Shown here in pieces: positions 47,296 to 58,539 of a stretch of DNA of 64,000 nt. The notes beneath the pieces are model-generated. The model saw only the letters and a list, made by a program, of their open reading frames with translations. It searched no databases and was not told where the DNA came from. Within the stretch, counting starts at the first letter, position 1, and every line of letters starts with the position of its first letter. A program made the position numbers and the translations under genes. The stretch covers positions 52,303,665 to 52,367,664 of the forward strand of contig JALGPY010000010.1 in assembly GCA_023055425.1 (NCBI GenBank), written 5' to 3'. Source of the DNA: Linanthus parryae. Lineage: Eukaryota > Streptophyta > Magnoliopsida > Ericales > Polemoniaceae.

Positions 47296-49320
47296 ATCCC
47301 CCACAAATCCATACAGAAATGCATACATGATTCTCATCATGACTTGGTTTTCAGAGTCGGTACCCTTCCGGGTTTGAACCCTCCTAAGTCCTCTACTTCG
47401 ATGACTACCAGATTCTGATGGAATGTTTCATCTTGAATCTTAATCCATATGGTGTAATCATGCTCCATAGAAGAAAACAAGTCAAAGGCTATGGTGCCAA
47501 TCTACGGCTTTGAGACATTAATGGTCTTGTCTCGATCATGTTTGTCGAATGCTTCAAGGAATAATGCTTTCCTCTAATTTCGACCGCAAAATTACATTCT
47601 CTTAGCTGGGCATCTCCAGAGATGACTGCCACCATTTCGTTAAAAAACTTGACCCCATTCAGAGTTAGAATAACTCTTGCTACACTGGCAGTGTCAATAC
47701 CTTTTAGGTTTACAAGGGATAGACTCCGATACAAATGTATCATCTATGTAGAAAATGTACTGCCAGTTCATCCTTACATCTTTTTATTACCACATTGAAT
47801 ACACTTTCGAGGGTTGAATACACTTTCGAGGGATATCCTCTCATGTGTATTGGGTCCCCAATGTTGATGAACTATGATGGGTTGTGAGTCCCATCCCCAA
47901 ACTCGACTTAAGGACAACTGCAGGTTCCAGTCCTTTAGTCAAAGGATCAGCTGTATTATTCTGAGTTCCTATGAACTCAACAGCTATAATCTTATCAGAC
48001 ACTAAACCCCTTACAGATTTTAGTCTAACTTATATGTGCCTCTTTGTTTTAGCATTATACTTTTTACTGCTAATCTTGCCGATGGTCGTTCGACTATCAC
48101 AATGAATAGCAAGAGCAGGAAGTGGTTTGCTTACTACATGTATAGCGGACATAAGTCTGTGTAACCATTCAGCCTCCGTCCCTATGGCATCAAGCGCACA
48201 CAACTCAGCCTCAAAATTATACCGAGTTACAATAGTCTGTTTGGTTGACTTCCAGGATATTGCTCCACCTACCAAGGCGAACACATATCCAGTCAGTCCA
48301 TTGGAACCAGACTTCTTAGCTATCCAACTTGCATCACTGTACCCCTCAAGTACACCAGGAAATCTCCTATAGTGTAAACTTAGGTACATTGTGCCTTTCA
48401 GATATCTAAGTACTCTATCAAGAGCATCCCAATGAGTTCTTTATGGACAACTAGTATATCTAACCAACTTAGACACAGAGTATGAAATATCTGGTCTAGT
48501 ACAATTAGCAAGATACTGCAAACTCCCAATAATATGAGAGTACCTTAATTAAGACACAGGTACACCTAAAGAATTCCTGACTAAGGTAATTTTAGGATCA
48601 TAGGGTGTACTTGCGATTCTACACTGTGAATAACCATATTTCTCAAGTATAAATTTCTCTATATAATGAGACTGAGATAAGGTCATTCCCTCAGCTGACT
48701 GAGTCAACTTTAGTCCAAGAATCACACTAGCCTCGCCCCATATCCTTCATCTCAAAATGCCTCTTCAAGAAAGCTTTTGTCTCATTAATGATCTCAATAT
48801 TGGTTCCAAACAATAAAATATCATCCACATATAGGCATAAGATCACACATTCACTACTCTTAACTTCAGTGTAGACACACTTGTCACTTTCATTAATAAT
48901 AAAACCGAACGGCAACACAATTTTCATCAAACTTTTTTATGCCAATCCCTGTGAGCTTTTTTCAAGTCGTATAGGGACTTGATTAACTTACATACTTTCC
49001 TTTCATTGCCTGATGCAAAAAAACCCTCAGGCTGATCCATATAAATCTCTTCTTCAAGATCACCATGAAGAAAATGTGTCTTAACGTCCATCTGATGGAT
49101 TATAAGACCATGGACCGACGCCAATGCTATAAGCATTCGGATTGTTGTCATCCTAGCAACTGGAGAGTACGTGTCAAAGTAATCAATGCCTTCCTTTTGT
49201 CTAAAACCCTTAGAAACCAGTGTAGTCTTTTACTTATCTATTGACCCGTCAGGGTTCAACTTCCTCTTAAAGATCCACATGCACCCGATAGTAGAACACC
49301 CAGGAGGGAGAGCAACTAAC
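47296..49320 (-). pseudogene. copia RT and RNase H remnants
   Basis: Minus-strand pieces: QMDVKTHFLHGDLEEEIYM and LIKSLYDLKKAHRDWH (48927-49151), the intact catalytic YVDDILLFGTN (48727-48930), and RNase H GYSDASWIAKKSGSNGLTGY and HCDSRTTIGKISSKKYNAKT (48030-48389). Frameshifts and stops separate them. 47489-47743 is an open stretch downstream of RNase H that I do not recognise. Confidence 0.85.
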
Positions 49321-50302
49321 TCCCATGTTCCATTAGAAACAATAGGTCAATTTCACTCTTTCTAGCGCCCTTCCAGTACCTAGATTCAGAAGAATCCATA
49401 GCCTGCCGGAAAGTTAAAGGTTCGTCCTCGACATTGTAAGTGACAAAATCACTTCCAAAATCCTTGAATACCTTTGCACGCTTACTCCTTATTGGTTCCT
49501 CTACTTCCTCAGGGACAGATTTACTACTCGATTCCGCCCCCACATTTGTTATCTTTTCCACATGATCAGGAATAGAACTCGAGGTGTGAGATGGATCTTC
49601 GTTAGTAGTATCTTGAGGTATACCAGTCTTCATAGGGTAGAAATCCTCAAAGAATGTTGCATCGCGAAATTCAACTATCGTGTTTGCCACTATACCGGCT
49701 ATGTAAGATTTTACCACTAAAAATCTCATAGACGTAGTGGTTTCTCTATAGCCCAGAAAGATACAATCAAGAGTCTTAGGACCTAGCTTCTTCTTCTTTT
49801 GTACAGGTACAAGTACCTTAGCAAGGCACCCCCACACACGAAGATAATTAAGACTAGTCTTCCTTCCCTTCCATAACTCATAGGGTGTTTTATCCATGTG
49901 TTTCAGAGGGACTCTATTCAGAATATGGCAAGCCGTATTCAAAGCCTCTCCCCACATGTATGTAGGCAACCCAAAGTTTAAAAGCATATTGGTAATTATA
50001 TCTTCAAACGTTATGTTCTTTCGCTCAGCAACTCCATTAGACTCAGGTGTGTATGGAGGAGTAACTTCATGAATTATTCCATTGTTTGCACAAAATTCAT
50101 CAAACGCGTTACTCATGTACTCACCACCTCTATCAGATCTCAAACGTTTAAGTACCTTACCAGTTTGTTTTTCAACTTTAGTTCTATAAATAATGAATTT
50201 ATTAAGTGCTTCATCCTTATGTTTAAGTAAATAAACATAACAATATCTACTACAATCATCTATAAAGGTAATGAAGTATCTAAATTGGTCATTAGTTAAC
50301 AC
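49316..50302 (-). pseudogene. copia integrase
   Basis: 328 codons open. Core motifs: FITFIDDCSRYCYVYLLKHK, catalytic Asp in LRSDRGGEYMS, Glu in ESNGVAERKN, then KTPYELWKGRKTSL and IFLGY. The C-terminal part (DEPLTFRQAMDSSESRYW) runs toward RT. Upstream 50303-50652 is a broken pre-integrase region. Confidence 0.88.
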
Positions 50303-50652
50303 ACCACCAAATTCACAAATGTCCGTGTACTAAATATAACAAATCGGAATCCCTAACAACATTATGAAACGGTTTCCTTGTTTGTTTATCAAACACACAT
50401 ACTTGAAATTAAAATTCTTTTCTATCGTGTGTTTGGAACCAGCTCTAAATTCATCATATTTTTAAGAGAACCAAAATTTAAGTGACCAAGTCTAGCATGC
50501 CATAAATTTGATGACTCAATACAATTAACATAAGGAGTAATATCATTAGACAAATCCCAAAACGGGCTTCATCCGACAAATAACCCTTGCCAAAACATGT
50601 ACCGGTATGAATAAGAACTACTTTATTACACTTAAAAGAAATTTCAAAACCA

Positions 50653-51903
50653 CTAGCCACTAAACGGCTTCCACTTATTATATTTTCTATGAATATCAGG
50701 AACATGATGCACTCTCGTCAGGGATAGAATACGACCCGAAGGAAACTTTAGGTCCACGTTTCCTACTCCAAGTACTTGAGCGGAACTCGCGTTCCCCATC
50801 GTCACTGTCATGCCGTGAATCTGTTGATAAGAAACAAATAAACTAATGTCAGCACAAATATGCACATTAGCTCCAGTATCAATAAACCATTCATTTGACA
50901 GGGATGTGGAAAATAGCGCAGGGTTGTAAGAAACATACCGGTCAACGCCGGTTTCAGAAGCAACAGCTTTACCAACAACCATGTTCATCACAGGCACAAC
51001 ATTCGCTTGCGCTACCACCTTGGTTTTCTTTTCTTTCTTTTTAGGGCAGTCCTTACTGAAATGTCCAACCTGCCCACAAAACCAACATGGTTTGTTTGCC
51101 TTTGGTTTCTCGGCCTTGACCTTGTCATCTTTAGGATTATCACTTTCATCATTCTTAGCAACATTTTTCCTTTTCTTTCCAACAGTAACTACATTCACCT
51201 TCGCGCTACCATGTTCAGCTGGCATCACATGTCGCTGTTTGGACTTGTGTTGTTCTTGCACCTAGATGTCCACCATAAGGTTAGTCCATGTGATTTCTCC
51301 TTTCTGTCTTTTCAGGGAGAGAAAAAAATATTCCCAAGAATTTGGCAGCTTTTCAATCACACACATAATCAAGAACTTTTCAGGGAGGTCTATACCAGAC
51401 TCCTTTAAAGCATGCACTATCATCTTGAACTCATGCACTTGCTCAGTCATGGACTTATTGTCCACCAGTTTGGGGTCAAGAACTTAGACATGGAATACTT
51501 TTCCAGACCTTGTGAGTCAGTATTATGTGTCTTATTTAGCTTTTCCCATAAGAGTTTTGTGGTGTAGGAATCTGATGAATAAACATCAAACAGAGTGTTC
51601 GATAGAGCAACCAGAATAGCCTCCCTATCACCCCGTCTCTATCAACCCACTTCGCAAAAGCCTTAACTGAATCAGCTTTTTCTTGATCCACGACTGGTTT
51701 CTCATATTCCACAACAGGCCACATACCCTTTATAGTTAACCATCGTTTTAGCTTTTTCTGCCAACGAGAAAAGCCGACGCCTCCATTGAATTTTATGGTA
51801 AACCAGTCAATTCAACAGCTTGTGGAAAACTGTAAGTGGCCCAATCAATAGCCACAGCAGATGCAGACGAAACGCCAACAGTTTTCTCAGTTTCGCTAAC
51901 CAT
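50653..51903 (-). pseudogene. copia gag and protease
   Basis: Gag starts at an ATG at 51903 (MVSETEKTVGVSSA); stops break it, but LHEFKM-type gag words (EQVHEFKMIVHALKESGI, EKLPNSWEYF) are present. The zinc knuckle is intact: CWFCGQVGHFSKDC. Protease follows with WFIDTGANVHIC (Asp-Thr-Gly). The leader from the 5' LTR to this ATG is only about 65 bp and no good primer site was seen. Confidence 0.85.
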
Positions 51904-51967
51904 TTTGTTAAATAAATAACGAATAATCTCTTCAAGATTGTAAGTAATTTGTCACTAAAATTGCAAA

Positions 51968-52955
51968 TTTTAGACAGGCATAATCATTTAACAATTCATG
52001 CCATAGAAACACAGAAAACAAAGCATGAAGGTAAAAACCGCACATATCATAAACTGGAAAAAAATCTGCAATGTAAAAAAGGCATACCTCTTATCCAAGC
52101 TTGAATAGAAAAAGAAATACAGCTGAGTTGTCAGGTCTTGCGAGCAGGCCTGAGTGTTCTTGAAGAGATTATCGCCCCCACTTACACTGTGTTGGGATGT
52201 CGGTGATGATTCTTCCAGGATAAAATAGCTCCGATCTTCTTTGTCACAGCAGCACTGAAGATCACGGCGATCAACACCTCAGTTCGCCAGAAGAAAACCA
52301 CGAGCAGAGAGGATTTTCGGAAAGAGAGAGAAAAAAAATTGAAGCAATTTTTGAAGAGATCTCACCTTGCATCAGACCGTTTCCGTTTTTAACACAAGGT
52401 CAAAAACTGAAACTGATGCCATAATCTCCAATTAATTCCCAATTAATATCAAGGTTTGACCGATTCAATTCAATTAACTAAATCACCCATTAATTAAAAA
52501 TTAAACTGGTGTGTAATTGAATCAAAACTGTAAGCTCACACCAGGTCGCCTCGCGTACACGAGACGCCGAGACATTTCGCCCAAATCGCCCTTCGACCCG
52601 ATCCGAGGCGAGGCGAGGCGGCGGCGCGCGCGTGTGTGCGCGCGATGCACACAAGCACACCATGGACCATCACACACCTTAGTATTTGTACACTAATCTT
52701 GTGTGTGATACCATATAAAGCCACCAACCTCCTTCGTGAATATCAAAGTGGGACTATTAACACTTTCTTGGTTTCAAGCTCTTTCAAGCCACGCAGTTTA
52801 CTTCAATTTCTCTATGGATTACACTAAGAAAATGACTTAGATCCATACATGAAAATTTTAGTCCCCGTTACAAGGAACAATTTATAACTTGTTAAAACCT
52901 TAAATTAATATCAGGAGCACACAAAATAGTGCTCGAAAAAATCCATTTTCTAACA
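51968..52955 (-). repeat. 5' LTR of the minus-strand copia element
   Basis: About 988 bp, homologous to 46297-47295 with point changes and small indels. The inner end has decayed: the TGTTGAGACAG seen at 46297 reads TTTTAGACAG here, so the border is approximate. Confidence 0.8.
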
Positions 52956-53274
52956 ATTCATTCACCCTAGGCATATATGCTTGAAAACATAGATAAAAAT
53001 GTAAGGCAGAGTTAAGAGGAAGTCTAGTAATAACCAAAACTTGCAAACAATAACCAAAAGAAGCTTAACACTATCCTCCCCAACCTCTCTATGATCACAC
53101 CAACACTTGTACTGCTCCCAAAAATTAAACACATCACAATGCAGTTTCAGCAAACTTGCAAACAATAACCCAAACTTACTACTACATGATCCCCAACACC
53201 AACACCAATATTTACTCATAAGATTACTCACCCACCACATGTCGAGACTCGTGATTTCACCAACTACAAAAAAA
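52956..53274. other. Flank of copia element
   Basis: Contains tandem-like phrases (AATAACCAAAACTTGCAAACAATAACC) and the segment similar to 45676-45770. No gene. Confidence 0.45.
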
Positions 53275-53550
53275 TCCGACTCTTGTAACTTTAGAGGACA
53301 ATGCGGCTTCTGGAACAAACTATACTGACTCGTATAGTTACTGTCTCAGCCTAGGCAATACTACATTCTTCAACACATTCACAGGATCAGACCAAATAAA
53401 CTCAACCATATCCTCCCCAACCTCTCCATACAAGTTCACAATGCATGATATTTTCTTCATCCCAAAACACTCCTTCATGTCGCAACAACTCCTCCTACAA
53501 ATCCAAATGCAAAGGTTAAGGGTTGGATTTGTATCTCTAACGGAGCCCAA
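53275..53550 (-). pseudogene. Unrecognised gene family, fragment 2 (C-terminal exon)
   Basis: The minus-strand translation RSCCDMKECFGMKKISCIVN, LYGEVGEDMVEF and NVLKNVVLPRLRQ matches the second half of the 55197-55622 copy. Just upstream is TGGATTTGTAG, a good splice acceptor at the point where fragment 1 has a candidate donor, so the ancestral gene had an intron here. Two stops (after LRQ and after ESV) end it. Confidence 0.65.
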
Positions 53551-53769
53551 ATTGGAATGAGAATGCCATTCTAGCCCATGTTCCTGGCTTCATTTCCAGA
53601 AGAATCATTGCAATTCAATTATCGGATTCCTCAGAATGCGACAAAACGTATCTAGCCATTTAAAAGATCATTTCAATTCACGACAACATCTGGCTGAAAT
53701 TTTCTTTGTGAAAATAGTCGAAAGGTTCCCCTCCTGGTAGGACTTTTTGTCAGCAATAGTGGTTATGGC

Positions 53770-54300
53770 AACGGTGATAAAATTTGGGATTTGAATTGTG
53801 GCCCGAATATTCCTCAGAAGTGGAAAACTTTCTTATCTAAATGTGCTCATAAAAACTTCCCACTACGAGCTTCATTTGTCATCCCTTTACCCCAGTCTTG
53901 ACCAATGATCCCTCTCTGGTTGCAATCAAGAAACCTCGAATCATCGCTTTCACGTATTACTGGTTTTTCAGCTCTTATGGATGGTTGTTGCACCGCATCT
54001 CAGTTGGGATCCTCCTTTCATGCTTTTCTTCGGGATTGCATAAACACAAAAAATGTCCGAGTCATCCATGTGCTCTGGGCCATTAGGAGGGTAGATACAA
54101 TAAAGTCTTTTAAGAACACTGGTTTCTCAGTGGATGCTGTAAGGCGGACTATAATCAATGTGATTGAGAGGCCAATAGGGCAAATAGTATCAATGTATAA
54201 GGGACAGTTTCAGGATAGACATATGGAAAAGATCAAGAATTATGTTCGGTCAGACCAAACCTCAACGAGAGATACATGGGTTCTACCTTCTTCCTCGTAG
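53770..54300 (+). pseudogene. LINE C-terminal fragment (zf-RVT and linker)
   Basis: KIWDLNCGPNIPQKWKTFL and HKNFPLRASFVIP resemble the zf-RVT domain of plant LINEs. After a stop and frameshift, 53905-54300 has VIHVLWAIRRVDTIKSFKN, SVDAVRRTI and WVLPSSS, the usual linker before RNase H. The RNase H itself is absent. 53551-53769 shows nothing clear. Confidence 0.55.
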
Positions 54301-55196
54301 TCATTGAACCCCTCTTCTAATATACTCACATCTATGCCTACGTTTAAAATCATGATGCATTAAAATTCTAATGAATACGAATTCAATTGCAATTTGTCTC
54401 TGCTCACTGTAGCTGTAGTCAAAACATAACCTTATTTTCATTAACAATTTGAAACTAAGGGTCTCTTCGAGTGCTTTTGTTATAGCCATGGCATAACATG
54501 TGAACAGTGTCACAACATTATTGAAATACAAAAAGTGTAATTATTTGTATATGGGGTGATTTTATGAAAAGACATTAAAAAAATGTTCGAAAGACGGAAG
54601 GTGACGTCTTCTACCATTCATATCCTTACTCGTCACAGAAAAATGACGCAAAGCAAAAAAAACACCAACATGGTCATTAGTATTGATTGAGAAAAATGTA
54701 ATCTCTACAAAGACAAATGGTGGAAAAAGTATACAACATGCTCTACATAACTCTTAGTCTCTTAGCGTGAGTGATATTTATAGTGTGTTTCTATAGTTCC
54801 AGACAAAGTAAACTTTCACGTTTTTTTTATGAAATTAAAATTTTCATTGTGAAACTAAAATATTATATATGTATTTTGTGTACTTGAAAAGTTGCTGGAA
54901 AAAAATGCAATGCAGCTCCCATGTGCCTAAATTTTTATTTAATTAGTGAAACTTAAAAATGAATTTAACTAAAATATCATATAAATGCACAATTAATTAC
55001 ATGGAACATCAAAGTATCTTCTTTTCCCAGGTTCCGCTCTATGGGTCCTTATCTCTACCCTCGACCTCACCCTTTTCAAATCAAATTATAGGCTCAAAAG
55101 CAGTAACTACATAGGAATTGCATAAGAGAAGATGTGAATGCCAACAATGGGGGCTATCTTTCGACCTGTCGAGAGTTAGGGATGGCCTCTTGTCGC
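54301..55196. other. AT-rich gene-free region
   Basis: No ORF, repeat or element recognised. Two moderately conserved-looking words occur in isolation only. Confidence 0.5.
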
Positions 55197-55622
55197 TTAA
55201 GAGGACAATGCGGCTTCTTGAACAAACTCTACTGACTCGTATAGTTTCTGTCTGAGCCTAGGCAATACTATATTCTTCAACACATTCACAGGATCAGAGC
55301 GAAGAAAGTCCACCATATCCTCCCCAACCTCTCCATACAAGCTCACAATGCATGATATTTGCTTCATCCCAAAGTAGTCCTTCATGTCACAGCAACTCCT
55401 CCCACTAGTGTAACATTCATCAAGATATTTCTGTGCCTGAGAAATTGTTGAACTTAAGTTACTTCTAAACATGTCCATCTCGAAAAGCCGGTCTTCCCAC
55501 TCATTCAATTTAACCTGATAATCACTAACTCCATGCCTCCTTTTCTTCCTAGTGCAACACACAGCCTTCATTATCACTTCTCCATCATCTCGAAGAGAAG
55601 GAAAAGCTTCACTCGCCTCCAC
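55197..55622 (-). CDS. Unrecognised gene family, intronless copy
   Basis: An open frame whose first ATG is at 55571 (MKAVCCTRKKRR), giving about 124 codons; the frame extends upstream to 55622 without an ATG. It holds LNEWEDRLFEMDMFRSNLSS, KYLDECYTSGRSCCDMKDYF, SCIVSLYGEVGEDMVDFL and NVLKNIVLPRLRQKL. It is Lys/Arg-rich at the start and amphipathic afterwards, with no membrane segment. Fragments 1 and 2 show an intron between TSG and RSCC that is absent here, so this may be a retrocopy. The family and function are unknown to me. Whether it is expressed cannot be told. Confidence 0.5.
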   Translation of the reverse strand: MEASEAFPSLRDDGEVIMKAVCCTRKKRRHGVSDYQVKLNEWEDRLFEMDMFRSNLSSTISQAQKYLDECYTSGRSCCDMKDYFGMKQISCIVSLYGEVGEDMVDFLRSDPVNVLKNIVLPRLRQKLYESVEFVQEAALSS

Positions 55623-55915
55623 TATAGTTTAGGTAAATACATCAAGAGCCCTATACTCCGTCAAGTATTACTCTAAAGTTCCCTTATTTTTTCATCTTTG
55701 CTTACTCTACCCAGCCTCCCCACACTCCGTCAACACTTTGGGAACTATGAATTTAATTAGTTTCTATTAAAATCGGTCTTTTAAATTTAATTTCATTTGT
55801 TATAACACAAAATTTTAATATGAAAATCTATAAGTTCATATAATCTCAGTGCAATTATAAAATCTAAAATTAAGAATTATGTGGCTGCAAATCTAACAAA
55901 AAAAATTTAATGTGT
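55623..55915. other. AT-rich spacer
   Basis: Mostly AT-rich; no gene or repeat recognised before the Pack-MULE TSD. Confidence 0.5.
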
Positions 55916-55924
55916 TTTTTTATA

Positions 55925-57498
55925 GGGTAAAAGACAATTTGCACCCTCTTTAGATGGGTTATATACAAAAACAACCTCGTTGTTCGGGGATATACAAAAA
56001 CCACCCTGTCAGAGTTAGTGACTAACGGCAAACTAACGGAGGGGTAAGAAGACACAAATACCCTTAAAATGTAACGAAATTACCCACTATATATGCCCTT
56101 TCTTCCCCTTCTCCTCACTTCCAAACCCTAATCCAACATTATCTTATCTCTTCGCCTTTCTCTCTCTACCTCCTCTCTTCTCACTTCTGTGACTGCTCTT
56201 CTACCTCTCACGGCACAACACCACCCACCATATGCGCCTCTCTGACCCACCTTCGTCTCTCTCTCTCTCCCAGTCGGACCTTTTCTTCATTCCGTTCTTC
56301 TTCCTCCACCTGCGGTGCCGACGCCGCCGTCCTGAAGATTGGGCACCTCACAGAGTCGGGTAACCGGACGGCGATTACTCGCGACCCGTCTCCGTTGCAG
56401 GTCATGCCGGTCCAATTGCTACACTCGGAGGAGTTGTCGACCCAGTTCAGGTAACGGATGTGAGAGAAATTGGTCAAGAAATCAAGCAATGCTTGCTTGT
56501 CTTCTTCAAGAGCTGCAAATCCTTGAGAAAATAAGAGACCCAAGAAGAGAAATTAGGAGAAGATGCGGAAAGTTGACATTTTTATGAGAAGCTCATGGAT
56601 TCAGACCCACCACTGGTTGGTTAAGAAGAACATTTCTGGGTTTTGTATCAATGGTTGAAAAGGGATCTCAGAAAGGGGCGTAATTGTCGATGGTTCTGAA
56701 ATCACCATCGGACCTACCAGCACCTCTCTCAGAATGGGCGTAATTACCGATCTGGGTTCTCTCCAATAAGTTCATCGCGATGGCAGTTTGAATTGGTTCT
56801 CGATCCTTCCCCGTCCCTCTCTTCAACAGATCGAGCCTACCAGCACCTCTCTCACCCACCCAGTGGTATTGAATCATGGTGATGAATTGTGGAGAAGGAG
56901 GTTGAGGTGTAATGGAGGTAATGTGGTGAAGTTGCAGGCAGTTTAGGTTAGTTTGTTGTTTTGGGGGTACTGGTGGTGATAGCTACTGTTGGTGTTGAGG
57001 AAGGGTTTGGTGATAGGTGGTGGTGTGTGTTAGGCTAGGAGGTAATGTTGGTAGAAGCAGGTTATATGGTATTTGTTGTTGACTGATGGTGAGGATGAAT
57101 TGGATGTATGGTTTCATGGACAATTGATGGGGTGGAGTAGTGTTTGTCATGGTAGTTTTGGTTATTGGGTTGTTTGTGGATTTGGAGCAGAGTGTTTGAA
57201 GGTTGTAGATTGATGGTGATTTGGAGGTGCTGGTGGGGATGTGGTGGTGGTGGAGGTGGTGGCCAAGAACACCAAGAACACCAAGAACAAGAACAAGAAC
57301 AAAATAAACCCAAAAACACAAATAAGGGCAAAATGTCATAAAAAGGTCAGATTGCACCCTCCTCTCACCTGACACTAACGGAAGGGTGGTATTTGTCCAA
57401 CGTCCATCACTGACAGGGGTGGTTTTTGTATATCCCCAAAGAATGAGGTTGTTTTTGTATATAATCCATCTAACGAGGGTGCAAATTGTCTTTTACCC
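55925..57498. mobile_element. Pack-MULE (non-autonomous Mutator-like element) with 9-bp TSD
   Basis: Long terminal inverted repeats of about 95 bp: the left starts GGGTAAAAGACAATTTGCAC and the right end is its near-exact complement (57404-57498). Perfect 9-bp TSDs TTTTTTATA lie at 55916-55924 and 57499-57507. GGGTAAA...-type ends with 9-bp TSD are typical of plant MULEs. No transposase is inside; the interior holds an LRR receptor-kinase gene fragment and GC-rich, partly simple sequence (57240-57300). Confidence 0.93.
56340..56579 (-). pseudogene. Captured LRR receptor-kinase gene fragment (signal peptide and LRRNT)
   Basis: Reading from an ATG at 56579 (minus): MSTFRIFS, a stop, then FLFLGLLFSQGFAALEEDKQ, ALLDFLTNFSHIRYLNW, SECSNWTGMTC and DGSRVIAVRLP. 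This is the signal peptide plus LRRNT_2 cap of inactive-type LRR receptor kinases (At5g58300-like). The paired Cys of the cap (SECSNW and MTCN) are kept. The match stops soon after VRLP, so only the first-exon start was taken. It cannot make a receptor. Confidence 0.8.
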
Positions 57499-57507
57499 TT
57501 TTTTATA

Positions 57508-57899
57508 TTAGCACGATCATATTCATAGTTCATTTATAAGTGATTGTATTAAAAAGTTTGACAATATAACTCTTTAATTTGTCTAATGGATCAAATTAGC
57601 AATCTACAATTTCAGCTCATACCAAACGGATTTTGATTTTAAGTTCAGCTGGATTATTCACTCAGAATTATTTCAGTCGATTTTTAGATTTCCAGCCGAT
57701 TTTTCAGGTTTCCAGCCGATACCAAACGGGCCGAAGTTAGTGTATTAGTACGGGATATGAGATATTTCAAATACTTTCTTCTTCTTTTTTTTGGGTAAAA
57801 CTTTTATATATATTAATTTGAATAAGTGGGGACGGTTACATCATTCAGTAGTAAAAAACTAGCTTGGGGCTCAATATTAGGCCAAATACACATAGATTC
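57508..57899. other. Spacer between Pack-MULE and LINE fragment
   Basis: AT-rich with the repeated words CAGCCGATTTT and ACCAAACGG; no gene recognised. Confidence 0.45.
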
Positions 57900-58389
57900 C
57901 TTACTAAGACCTTATTTTGCAAATGCCTGGGCTACCGTATTTGAACCTGGCAGTATGCTTGAAAATGACCTCGTCTAGTCATCTTGAGATTTCGATGCTG
58001 TCGATGATGATTTGGTCCAAATCCGAGGAAACCACATCACACTGCTCCCTTCCTGAGATGTGCTTGTTGATGATTTTCAAGGAGTCGGATTAAAAAATTA
58101 CTCGGTTGTAACCATGACGCACTGCCATCTTCAGAGCTTTAAGGATTTCTATTTCCTCCGCTTCACCAGCTGATGATGCTATTGATAGAGGTGCACAAAA
58201 AACTGCTTGGAACAAGTCGTGGCTGTCCCAGAGTACCGCTCCCGCCGCTGCAGATCTGGTCGCAACTATCCACGAACCATCGGTGTTACATTTCAGAAAA
58301 ATTTGCAGGAGGGATCCATATTGGAGGAGGTGTCGGGGTACTTGCTGGGGCGACAGTGTGGATACTCGCTTGGTTCTTGGTTGTGTCAA
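57900..58389 (-). pseudogene. LINE RNase H domain fragment
   Basis: LKCNTDGSWIVATRSAAAGA, VLWDSHDL, SSAGEAEEIEILKALKMAVR and HGYNRVIF followed (past a stop) by SDSLKIIN and FKHTARF are the RNase H-type (RVT_3) end of plant LINEs. Catalytic Asp (NTDGS), Glu (GEAEE) and Asp (SDSL) are seen. Stops at about 58089 and 57975 and loss of the RT part make it dead. Confidence 0.8.
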
Positions 58390-58539
58390 CCTCCTGCAGG
58401 TAATGTAAAGAGTGCGATTAAATCTCAGGCGGTGTTTTGCTACGGTTTTGAAAAACCGATTGGTTGCGATTGCTCCATATTAGCCAAAAGGTAAGAAAAA
58501 AAGGCTCCTTTCTTCGTTGTTTAGCTCCATGAAGATGGA

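Larger units (their letters stand above)
46297..52955 (-). mobile_element. Ty1/copia retrotransposon with two LTRs
   Basis: LTRs at 46297-47295 (3') and ~51968-52955 (5') flank gag-PR-INT-RT-RH on the minus strand. The LTR starts TGTTAGAAAAT in element sense, directly after the purine tract TTTGTGGGGGAT. Candidate TSDs are ATTCG (46292-46296) and ATTCA (52956-52960), one mismatch. Many stops make it inactive. It split a region of gene-family fragments. Confidence 0.88.

Noticed and set aside
53905..54300. 131-codon plus-strand ORF as an independent gene
   Set aside because: Its words fit the LINE linker between zf-RVT and RNase H, and upstream zf-RVT sequence lies in another frame.
56983..57375. 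130-codon minus-strand ORF inside the Pack-MULE
   Set aside because: Low-complexity His/Thr/Pro translation of GGT-type repeats; no homology recognised.
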